Of a stretch of 64,000 nt of DNA, positions 9,581 through 16,625 are shown in pieces. Position 1 is the stretch's first letter; every line of letters begins with the position of its first letter. The stretch comes from Okeania sp034190295 (GTDB lineage: Bacteria > Cyanobacteriota > Cyanobacteriia > Cyanobacteriales > Microcoleaceae): NCBI GenBank assembly GCA_034190295.1, contig JAXHSW010000024.1, forward strand, positions 1 to 64,000, in the 5' to 3' direction. A program made the position numbers and the translations under genes. The notes under the pieces are model-generated. The model did no database searches and was not told the DNA's origin. It was given only the letters and a program-made list of their open reading frames with translations.

Positions 9581-9921
9581 TTTTTTACTATAGCAAATAA
9601 AATCTTGCTAATCTCATCTGCATCTTGATGAATACTCTCAAAGGCTTTTTCTTCAATATAGTCAGTATCTTTTAGGAGAGATAGCCAATACTTTGTTTCT
9701 AGAGTTTCTTTGTAAGCTATGGACATTTTTGCCCTAAAATCAGCTTGAGATATACCTCCATTTGCTTCTGCTATATTAGCTCCAATAGATGTTCCACTTC
9801 TCAACAGTTGTTTGGATAATACATATTCTTTTTTTTCTTCAGTCAAATATTTATAAGCTTTGACAATTCTAATAGCAAATTGGTAAGCTTTCTGATAAGC
9901 AATACTGTTATTTATATCCAT
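9568..9921 (-). CDS. S23/IVS-type four-helix-bundle protein (possible Avd-like accessory)
   Basis: A 117-residue member of the 23S rRNA intervening-sequence-associated four-helix-bundle family. It shows the hallmark LLRSGTSIGANIAEANGG (residues 40-57) and the amphipathic helices AYQKAYQFAIRIVKAY and YKETLETKYWLSLLKD. The general function of stand-alone members is unknown. DGR accessory protein Avd belongs to the same fold, and this gene lies between two genes with DGR-like variable regions, so an Avd role is possible; but S23 genes are common without DGRs and I see no reverse transcriptase. It is flanked on both sides by heptanucleotide repeats inside a broken PIN gene. The final residues KKTDN and the stop codon are encoded by the repeat. 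Confidence 0.85.
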   Translation of the reverse strand: MDINNSIAYQKAYQFAIRIVKAYKYLTEEKKEYVLSKQLLRSGTSIGANIAEANGGISQADFRAKMSIAYKETLETKYWLSLLKDTDYIEEKAFESIHQDADEISKILFAIVKKTDN

Positions 9922-9947
9922 AAGTTTAAGCGCTAATAACTGAAAAA

Positions 9948-9980
9948 GCTGATAACTGATAACTGATAACTGATAACTGA
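9948..9980. repeat. Heptanucleotide repeat (AACTGAT), right boundary of the S23-gene insert
   Basis: About four AACTGAT units followed by GAAATAGACGCAT, where the sequence rejoins the start of the PIN gene. The tract is inverted relative to 9546-9580, so the S23 gene is enclosed by inverted copies of one simple repeat. Confidence 0.85.
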
Positions 9981-9990
9981 AATAGACGCA

Positions 9991-10341
9991 TTATTTCTCA
10001 TCCTCAACTGCATTCATAAACATTGATACATATTCTTCTTCTGTCAATCCTGTCTGAGCTAATATTTGTTCCATAAGTATGTCAAGTTCTTCTACTGCTT
10101 TATGTACAGCTTCGTGATCTATATTACTAAACATTGATGCTATTTTTTCTTCTGTTAATCCCGTTTGAGGTAATGTTTTCTCCGTAATTCTGTCAAGTTC
10201 TTCTTTGGCTTTTTTGGCTGCTTCGCGATCGCCTATGGGATAATAATAACCAATAGTTTTCCCTTCATGCTCTATAGAAATAAGTTCTTTTTGAGCTAAT
10301 AAAATTTGTTTTTCTAAGTCGTTTAATTTAATGTTTTTCAT
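9991..10341 (-). CDS. Antitoxin-like small protein, copy 1
   Basis: A 116-residue acidic protein nearly identical to that at 10886-11236; the start at 10341 (MKNIKL) follows from this homology although the frame is open further. Each contains two diverged copies of a module, EELD.ITEKTLPQTGLTEEKIASMF and EELDILMEQILAQTGLTEEEYVSMF, suggesting ancient internal duplication. I do not recognise a named family. Its position directly before a PIN gene, overlapping the PIN start codon at 9989-9991, makes an antitoxin role likely. Its cognate PIN is destroyed, so it may act on the neighbouring intact toxin or be a relic. Confidence 0.7.
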   Translation of the reverse strand: MKNIKLNDLEKQILLAQKELISIEHEGKTIGYYYPIGDREAAKKAKEELDRITEKTLPQTGLTEEKIASMFSNIDHEAVHKAVEELDILMEQILAQTGLTEEEYVSMFMNAVEDEK

Positions 10342-10455
10342 AATATTTCGGGTCAATGATTTACAAAGTAAATGTTGAAAATATTGTAGTGCGGGCATCT
10401 TGCCCGCTTCGGGTGTACCTCTTTCTTATCTTCTAGTGCAGGCCGGAATGCCCGC
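10341..10455. repeat. Repeat between the duplicated antitoxin/PIN units
   Basis: This stretch contains CATATTTCGGGTCAATGA, the GCGGGCATCTTGCCCGC palindrome and a GGGTGTACCTC end. The same order of motifs recurs at about 11319-11402 and 54803-54880, with CATATTTCGGGCAAA, so it is a dispersed element of about 80-100 bp. It may have mediated duplication of the antitoxin/PIN unit. Confidence 0.65.
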
Positions 10456-10460
10456 AGTTA

Positions 10461-10886
10461 TTAGTTAATTTGCAGTAATAAAGTTTGAGTAGTCCAAGTC
10501 GGACATCCACAACCAAAAAAGTCATTATCTTCCGTCCAAATTGCTGCGGGTAACGCTAATGCTAGGGCAACTGCTTCCCAATCATTAGGATCTCTAGGAA
10601 TACGCTTTCTTGCTTCTGCCTCAAATGATTGATAATCAGATAAAGGGAAAGTGACAATTTTCCTATCAATTATTCCTAAAGCTATTTCTAATTCCAGTTG
10701 TCCCTGTTCTAGAGTTAAGTTAGTTTTATTAACTATTATGGAAATTCGCTTTTGTAATTCGTATTGAGCTTCATTTTTCATCTTTTCAGCTAACAATAAT
10801 TCTAAGTTTGGGGAATTCATTAAAGCTCTTCCCCGCTTTCTCAGAAGTTCAGCTACTAAAATGTTTGTATCAACAACTAGACGCAT
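10461..10886 (-). CDS. PIN-domain ribonuclease toxin, intact copy
   Basis: Putative VapC-like endoribonuclease of 141 residues. The PIN acidic residues are in VVDTNILVAELL (D6 and following), a central Glu-rich helix (EIALGIID), RDPNDWEAVALALAL, and TEDNDFFGCG. The start codon overlaps the last base of the upstream antitoxin-like gene, so they are translationally coupled. It corresponds to the PIN_3-like group with the ALALALPAAIWTEDND signature. The near-identical copy at 9409-9991 is disrupted. RNA target unknown. Confidence 0.83.
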   Translation of the reverse strand: MRLVVDTNILVAELLRKRGRALMNSPNLELLLAEKMKNEAQYELQKRISIIVNKTNLTLEQGQLELEIALGIIDRKIVTFPLSDYQSFEAEARKRIPRDPNDWEAVALALALPAAIWTEDNDFFGCGCPTWTTQTLLLQIN

Positions 10887-11236
10887 TATTTCTCATCCTC
10901 AACTGCATTCATAAACATTGATACATATTCTTCTTCTGTCAATCCTGTCTGAGCTAATATTTGTTCCATAAGTATGTCAAGTTCTTCTACTGCTTTATGT
11001 ACAGCTTCGTGATCTATATTACTAAACATTGATGCTATTTTTTCTTCTGTTAATCCCGTTTGAGGTAATGTTTTCTCCGTAATTGTGTCAAGTTCTTCTT
11101 TGGCTTTTTTGGCTGCTTCGCGATCGCCTATTGGATAATAATAACCAATAGTTTTTCCTTCATGCTCTATAGAAATCAGTTCTTTTTGAGCTAATAAAGT
11201 TTGTTTTTCTAAGTCGTTGAATTTAATGTTTTTCAT
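10886..11236 (-). CDS. Antitoxin-like small protein, copy 2
   Basis: First gene of the intact antitoxin/PIN pair. It is almost identical over 116 residues to the protein at 9991-10341 and carries the same two-module repeat ending in GLTEEEYVSMF. Its last base overlaps the PIN start codon at 10886. The N-terminal segment (SIEHEGKTIGYYYPIGDRE) resembles antitoxins that place a short beta-rich module before the helical part, but no DNA-binding fold can be assigned with certainty. The very recent duplication is shown by similarity continuing through the start region. Confidence 0.75.
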   Translation of the reverse strand: MKNIKFNDLEKQTLLAQKELISIEHEGKTIGYYYPIGDREAAKKAKEELDTITEKTLPQTGLTEEKIASMFSNIDHEAVHKAVEELDILMEQILAQTGLTEEEYVSMFMNAVEDEK

Positions 11237-11239
11237 AAG

Positions 11240-11526
11240 GCTTTTGGCTGTATTTTAGATTAATTATTGTCTAGTATAGCAGTTCTTTAATCTATGAGGT
11301 ACAGTTTTAGATCCTTACAGCATATTTCGGGCAAATTATGTACAAGATGAATAGTGAAAATATTGTAGTGCGCGCATCTTGCCCGCGATGGGTGTGCCTC
11401 ATAACAACGGAATAATCGTTAGTAACTGTCTATTCATCTTTAATCAAAGCATTTTTCACCACATCATGATAAATATCTTTAGCAGGCATCTCCCCATTTT
11501 CCTTCTCTAACTTCTAACTTCTGACT
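11240..11526. other. Spacer with dispersed repeat and heptamer-like tail
   Basis: Positions 11319-11402 are a copy of the CATATTTCGGGCAAA...GTGTGCCTC element. From about 11500 the TTCTAACTTCTGACTTC tract is a degenerate heptamer repeat that directly follows the stop of the vWA gene. The same tract follows the FGE gene stop at 8400-8424, so the duplicated FGE region includes its downstream DNA. No gene is supported here. Confidence 0.6.
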
Positions 11527-14500
11527 TCATTCGCTCCCGCCAGAACACACAATACGAAAACCAATAAAGTAGGTGCCAAAGTCACGCCTATACTTGGTGT
11601 TGCGATACCCAGAACAGCACCAATTAGGAGAGCTGAACCAGGAGCCGCCCCTTAGTAACTGTTTTTTTTCATAACACCATTCCCAGATATTCCCGTGCAT
11701 ATCATATAATCCAAAGGCATTGGGAGGAAATTTGCCCACAGGAGTAGTTTCTTTTCTATATTCACCTTTTGGTTCATTACCATAAGTTTTGGAGGCACGA
11801 TAATTAGCTAACTCTCCTGTGATAGTTTCTCCAAAGTGAAAGGGTGTAGTCGTTCCAGCACGGCAGGTATATTCCCATTCGGCTTCACTCGGCAGCCTAT
11901 AATTCTTTCCGGTTAGTTTTGAGAGTCTTTCACAGAATTCTACTGCTTCATACCAATTTACCTGCTCTACTGGCCTTTGCCATCTATTTATACCTTTGTA
12001 TGGTTCTTTAAATTTAGATGGATCTGGGTTTAAATCTAAATTTACTTTCAAGTCTGTTCGAGAAGCGATCGCTCTCCACTGTCCTTGAGTAATAGGATAT
12101 TTACCCATAAAGAAGGGAGGAACAGTGACATCATGTTGGGGGCGTTCACGATTTATGCTATCTTTTTCCCTTTTAGGGGAACCCATTGTAAAAGTACCAC
12201 CAGGAATAGCTACCATTTCTAGGTCAATACCATCTGCAAGGGTTTCGGTGAAGTATTGGGCAAGCTTAGTATCTTGCTTAATTATTTCTCCCCGTCGGTT
12301 GACTGTTGGTGTTGTGTACTGAAAAACCTGAAACTCTGAAGGAAAAGGAACCCATTCTTCCAGGTTTCTATTTCTACTAGAAATAAATGTTTGTGGGGTT
12401 TGCGTATTTTGGTTATTCTGTTGGTTAAGTTCGGGGAGGCGATCGCTCAAAAACTTCTCAAGTTGATTTATGCTCAAGTTGCCTTGGGTTGACAATAAGG
12501 CTTCATATAAGGCATAGGTAAAGCATCCATGCTGAAACTGCTCAACTTCATAAGCAGCAGTATTAGGTTTGCAAGCATAGAAAACTATGAGTCCCTGCTC
12601 ATCTTTAATTGGTAAAGGAGAACTAGAGGTGGGGGAACTTTCTCCTGATAGTCTATCCATATCCAAATACAAGATTACCTTTCCCGCACCTGAAGAAAAT
12701 AGTTGTTCTACAAGATAATTAACAGAAATAGCTGTCTCTGTGATTTCCTCTGTTTTACTATCTACCAACATCAGATAATCTATACCTTGTCTTAAGTAAC
12801 CATGACCACTAAAGAAAAACCACAAATTATCGTTTGCTGAGAGGAATGGTTTCTCAAATTTCTCTGCAAAAAATTCCTTTAGTCTTACTGAAGTTACTTC
12901 TGTAAATAAGTCAACTTTGCTAAATTTTTGCAACTCACATCGAGTCTTTATTGCCTCTGCATCTCTAACACAATATCGCAAGGATGGTAGATGGTTATAT
13001 TGGTTAATGCCGATAGCGATCGCGTAATTCTTTCCTGGTTTCGAGGATGTATTTTCAATAGCTTTATGAAAGATTTCTTGCAAATAATCAACAAACTTTT
13101 GATAATCATTATTCAATAACAATTCTAGCTTATAATAAAACCCATCTGCGCCACTTTCAATAAATTCATCAACTAAATCATTAAACATAGAAAAACCAAC
13201 AATAGGTAAGCTTGGAGAAATATCAGAATTAGCCTTCAAAATCCTGACAATTTCCAACCCATTAACTTGTCTATCTTGGTAGCGACTGTTAGGTAAGTCA
13301 TAATTAATTAAAATCAAATCTATTTCACCTGATTCTGCTTGTTCAATAACTTCATTAATACTATCTGTTCCTCTGACATTAATGCCATATTGGGACGATA
13401 AATTTTCTGATACTTCTTGGATTACTCTTTGTTCATCTTCAACTAATAAAATAGTTTTTAATTTAACAATAGTAGCAACTTTAGCTGTAAAATCAAATGA
13501 TTCAAAATCATCTAAATTAATACCTTTTAACATAGCAGTATTACCAGGGATTTCATCCTGAGATTTTTCTATTTCTTCAGCAAAGCGAGCATAAGCTCCT
13601 CCTAATCTTTTTAAAACTTTAGTTGTGACTGTAGCAAAATATTTAACATCTAAATCTGCAACATTATTTTCAGTTTTTAATCTTTCTAACTCATCCGGTT
13701 TTTTCAGCAATGCAAAAAATTCTTGGAGACTCTTACCTAGTCGCCTGGCAAAATCCTGAGAAATTACAGTAATAATCTCCTGAGAATTTTTTCTCGGACT
13801 ATCTTTAAGCAAAATATCTCTCACTTCTTCATCAATAAAGTGATATTGAACTTCATCAGAATTAGTATCAGGAGTAATCAAAGATTTAGGTTTGAGAATA
13901 TTGCCAAGAAAGACTTCTGCTACATGAACTTGTTGAGACTCACTGATAAAATTTTTTTGAATTAACCGTACAATAGGTAAATTAATCACAGGTGCAGCAG
14001 AGAGTAATTTGGCTAATTTTTGTGCTATTTCTGAAGAACTCATCTCAAAGTTATACACCCGTTTTTCACTGGTTAAACTTTCTGTTTCTGTATTTTCAAC
14101 TATTTGATTTTGTTCTTGTTTTAATGAAGAGGAAAAAACAAAACCACCAGCACCAATAGTTCCTTTGCCTACTACCATTTCGCTCCAAGTTTCTATCAGT
14201 TCTGGTTCTAAACTAAAGACAGGAACTTTTATCCCAATTTGTAAATTATCATCGCTCCCAAACCAAATTTCTCTGACAAATAAATTGCAATTAGGCACAA
14301 TAGGCTGTAAACAATCTAATTGTACCATTACCCCTAAACTTAGAGCTGTTCTTAACCACAACCGTTCTGGTAAAATTTGGACAATTGCTACAACATTATG
14401 TTTTCCCCAACTCTCTAACAAGGAAAAAGCTTTACCATTACGCCAAATATTACTAACACAGTCACTAACCACTAAAATCAAACGACGACGAGTAGGATCG

Positions 14501-15207
14501 ATAAGTTTTTGGGGAGAATAAAAATTATGGGAGTAACTGTTTTGCCTAATTCCTTGTTTCAGGCGAATTTTTCCTTCGGTATCTGTCACCATTCCCCAAG
14601 TTTGTACATTCCGAAAAATACCATAACGTTTGAACAATTGTTGTAATTCTTGAGTTGTTTGTCGCCAAAAAATCATGGAATCACTTCTATCTACCACTAA
14701 AGCTAAATCAAATTGAAGTTCTAGGGGAGGTTTGAGAATAGGAACACAAATTCCTTCTAATTCGGCAATGTTTTCAACAGTAGCTTCTTCATCTAATAAA
14801 ACTGCTTTACCATAAGAAATATATTGCATGAGGGGACGAAATGCTCTAGCAATTTTAAGAGGGTGACGCAGTGAAGAAACATCAGGAACTTTTATGGGTA
14901 AATAACCTTTATCGGAAGATGCAGAATCAGTTTTGGGAGCAACTTCAGCGTAAGAATTCTTTTGAGGAATTGTTGGATATGTAGGATTTTCTGGTATTAC
15001 AGCAGAAGATGTCAGTGGTACTGTATTACTTTCTTCTGTTGTTATTTTATCTCCAAAAGGTATTGGTATTTTTGAGCTGTGAGCAGAAGAATGAGATTGA
15101 CGCTGCATTGCTAACCAAAGAATTTCAGTAATTTCTGTTCCTGTGAGCTTCAATTCTTTTTCTAATAGCCTAATTAAACGGTCAAATTTATCAGTTTTAT
15201 CAGTCAT
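11527..15207 (-). CDS. vWA (SAV_2336-like) - pseudo-receiver - pseudo-caspase - FGE fusion protein of a ternary conflict system
   Basis: A 1226-residue multidomain protein. Residues 1-40 are a helical module (FDRLIRLLEKELKL). About 160-330 is a vWA-like domain with MIDAS-type DRSDSM and VVSDC. About 583-700 is a receiver (LLVEDEQ) with N635 where the phosphoacceptor Asp is expected (LINYDLP). About 724-930 is a caspase-like C14 domain: H802 is present in FSGHG, but the Cys position of the usual DAC motif is D851 (LDMDRLSG), so proteolysis is unlikely. About 995-1226 is an FGE/C-lectin domain ending in a DGR-like variable region. It sits with MoxR and VMAP genes as in described vWA-MoxR-VMAP conflict systems. 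I infer a sensor/scaffold role, with the variable FGE domain recognising ligand. Confidence 0.88.
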   Translation of the reverse strand: MTDKTDKFDRLIRLLEKELKLTGTEITEILWLAMQRQSHSSAHSSKIPIPFGDKITTEESNTVPLTSSAVIPENPTYPTIPQKNSYAEVAPKTDSASSDKGYLPIKVPDVSSLRHPLKIARAFRPLMQYISYGKAVLLDEEATVENIAELEGICVPILKPPLELQFDLALVVDRSDSMIFWRQTTQELQQLFKRYGIFRNVQTWGMVTDTEGKIRLKQGIRQNSYSHNFYSPQKLIDPTRRRLILVVSDCVSNIWRNGKAFSLLESWGKHNVVAIVQILPERLWLRTALSLGVMVQLDCLQPIVPNCNLFVREIWFGSDDNLQIGIKVPVFSLEPELIETWSEMVVGKGTIGAGGFVFSSSLKQEQNQIVENTETESLTSEKRVYNFEMSSSEIAQKLAKLLSAAPVINLPIVRLIQKNFISESQQVHVAEVFLGNILKPKSLITPDTNSDEVQYHFIDEEVRDILLKDSPRKNSQEIITVISQDFARRLGKSLQEFFALLKKPDELERLKTENNVADLDVKYFATVTTKVLKRLGGAYARFAEEIEKSQDEIPGNTAMLKGINLDDFESFDFTAKVATIVKLKTILLVEDEQRVIQEVSENLSSQYGINVRGTDSINEVIEQAESGEIDLILINYDLPNSRYQDRQVNGLEIVRILKANSDISPSLPIVGFSMFNDLVDEFIESGADGFYYKLELLLNNDYQKFVDYLQEIFHKAIENTSSKPGKNYAIAIGINQYNHLPSLRYCVRDAEAIKTRCELQKFSKVDLFTEVTSVRLKEFFAEKFEKPFLSANDNLWFFFSGHGYLRQGIDYLMLVDSKTEEITETAISVNYLVEQLFSSGAGKVILYLDMDRLSGESSPTSSSPLPIKDEQGLIVFYACKPNTAAYEVEQFQHGCFTYALYEALLSTQGNLSINQLEKFLSDRLPELNQQNNQNTQTPQTFISSRNRNLEEWVPFPSEFQVFQYTTPTVNRRGEIIKQDTKLAQYFTETLADGIDLEMVAIPGGTFTMGSPKREKDSINRERPQHDVTVPPFFMGKYPITQGQWRAIASRTDLKVNLDLNPDPSKFKEPYKGINRWQRPVEQVNWYEAVEFCERLSKLTGKNYRLPSEAEWEYTCRAGTTTPFHFGETITGELANYRASKTYGNEPKGEYRKETTPVGKFPPNAFGLYDMHGNIWEWCYEKKQLLRGGSWFSSPNWCCSGYRNTKYRRDFGTYFIGFRIVCSGGSE
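11566..11637 (-). other. Putative DGR variable region, copy 2
   Basis: Twenty-four codons between LRGGSW and IGFRIVC at the end of the vWA fusion protein. Invariant codons shared with copy 1 (CCT AAT, TGC, TCT, CGC, AGG, GAC) alternate with codons that differ at positions 1 and 2 while keeping their third base. The downstream 30 bp differ at one base. One difference (CGT to TGT) is not easily explained by template adenine and may be an ordinary mutation. Confidence 0.78.
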
Positions 15208-15214
15208 ATTTTTC

Positions 15215-15435
15215 TCTGGTTACAGCATTAATTTTGCCCCCCTAGCCCCCCAACTTTGGGGGGAACAAGAGTCGATTTGCTTCTAAAAGTCCCCCTGGGA
15301 ATCCCCCTCCTGTCCCCCTTGGAAAGGGGGAAGCCAGAGGATGCTGCGCTTTTTGTTGAATGGGGGATTTAGGGGGCGCGTGATTTAGCAAATGAGACTT
15401 CTCAGACAACCTCTTAAGGAGAGGTAATTATTAAT
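15215..15435. repeat. C-rich intergenic repeat
   Basis: The spacer contains CCCCCCTAGCCCCCCAACTT followed by its partial inverse GGGGGGAAC, then CCCCCTGGGAATCCCCCTCC, GGAAAGGGGG and GGGGGATTTAGGGGG. This is a folded, inverted-repeat-rich element of a type seen widely in cyanobacterial spacers. It lies between the MoxR gene and the downstream vWA gene; the hairpins could attenuate transcription, but that is only inference. Confidence 0.6.
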
Positions 15436-15449
15436 TATTGAACGTATTG

Positions 15450-16610
15450 TTAAAGTTCATCTGTAGTTGATAAACCTTTCAATAATAAAGCTTGTAAATC
15501 ATCGGTAAAAGCTTCAGGACTAAGATTATTACGAATATAAATGGCATTCAATAACTGATCGGTTGCCCGTTCCTGTTTCTCTTTTTCTAAAAAAGCTTCA
15601 ATGAGTTGCTCCGTTGTTGTTTTCAGATTCTCACTTTGTTTATCGTCCTGAAAATGAGCATTAATAATAGTTTTAAGAGCTGTTGTATCTGGATCTGGCA
15701 TTCTTATTCGCAGGCAGCGGCGCACAAAAGCAGGAGGAAAGTCTCGCTCCCCGTTGCTAGTCATGATCGCGATGGGAAAGTTGGAGCAATGAACTCTTCC
15801 CCGTATAATAGAAGCTTTAATTCCTATATCTTCCGTCCGGACTTTTACTGGTTGTAGTTGATTATTACCTGTTGTTTGAGATTTATCAGCCCAACGCACT
15901 AATTCAGGAATCTCATATTTTCCGTCTTCAAATAAGTGTAGCAAATCGTTTGGTAAATTAATATCACTTTTATCTATTTCATCAATTAATAATACTCTCG
16001 GATGCAGAGATGGTAAAAAAGCTGTGCCCACTGGACCCAAAGTAACATATTGACCAATATCTTGTAGTTGATTTTTATGCAACTGGGAATCTTGCAATCG
16101 AGCGATCGCATCATAACGATAAAGTCCATCCTGCAAAGTAGAACGAGCTGTAATGGCCCAATTCAATACTGGCCCTAATTTTAATTCATAAGCGATCGCA
16201 TAAGCTAAAGAGGTTTTACCGGAACCAGGATTTCCAGTTACTAAAAGAGGGCGTCGTAAATATATTGCAGCATTTACCGCATCCACAACATTAACCAGTG
16301 GTTCTTCACAATCATTTTCCTCTGTTTCTGGGGAATAAACACGGAATTTTTGACCCTTTTCTCTACCCCGTTTATTGTTCTCAGAATTTGCTAATTTTTG
16401 AAGAGTTTGCCACTGTTTTTCAAGTTCTATTAGTTCTGGAGATTTTTCTGTTTGTTCTGATTTAGGTTGTTTAATTTCTTTAAATTTTCGCCAAGGTGGA
16501 GGGTCAGGAAGGTCAGCAATATTAACATTATGACTGTTTCCATCACCATAGAAAAAGAGCCAATTTTTCTGATTTTCTGTAACATTGTTTTGGGGTTGAT
16601 TTTTAACCAT
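15450..16610 (-). CDS. MoxR-type AAA+ ATPase of the ternary conflict system
   Basis: A 386-residue AAA+ protein. Walker A GNPGSGKT is near residues 126-133, Walker B VLLIDEIDKSD near 210, sensor-1 IAIMTSNGERD, and an arginine-finger region in FVRRCLRIRMP. The N-terminal 85 residues are charged and lack a recognisable fold; they include PDPPPWRKFKE, a motif often present at the start of MoxR proteins in VMAP loci. In these systems the ATPase is thought to act as an NTP-dependent switch between vWA and VMAP partners. It lies 15 bp downstream of the VMAP gene and upstream of the vWA fusion, in the same direction, so the genes probably form one operon. Confidence 0.92.
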   Translation of the reverse strand: MVKNQPQNNVTENQKNWLFFYGDGNSHNVNIADLPDPPPWRKFKEIKQPKSEQTEKSPELIELEKQWQTLQKLANSENNKRGREKGQKFRVYSPETEENDCEEPLVNVVDAVNAAIYLRRPLLVTGNPGSGKTSLAYAIAYELKLGPVLNWAITARSTLQDGLYRYDAIARLQDSQLHKNQLQDIGQYVTLGPVGTAFLPSLHPRVLLIDEIDKSDINLPNDLLHLFEDGKYEIPELVRWADKSQTTGNNQLQPVKVRTEDIGIKASIIRGRVHCSNFPIAIMTSNGERDFPPAFVRRCLRIRMPDPDTTALKTIINAHFQDDKQSENLKTTTEQLIEAFLEKEKQERATDQLLNAIYIRNNLSPEAFTDDLQALLLKGLSTTDEL

Positions 16611-16625
16611 TTGTTTTCTCCTTTT

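Larger units (their letters stand above)
9409..9991 (-). pseudogene. Disrupted PIN-domain toxin gene, copy 1 of a duplicated pair
   Basis: Positions 9409-9545 match, nearly base for base, the last 45 codons of the intact PIN gene at 10461-10886, including stop codon and GCPTWTTQTLLLQ. At 9983-9991 only the first codons remain (ATG at 9991-9989, MRL). The middle, about 290 bp in the intact copy, is replaced by a heptanucleotide tract, an S23-type gene, and another heptanucleotide tract. No functional toxin can be made. The junction at GGATCT and TTCAGTTATCAG indicates that the repeat-flanked segment took part in the rearrangement. Confidence 0.85.

Noticed and set aside
8280..15215. A DGR template repeat near the variable regions
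   Set aside because: I looked through the spacers at 8277-8424, 9290-9408, 11240-11526 and 15208-15449 for an adenine-rich version of the variable region and found none.
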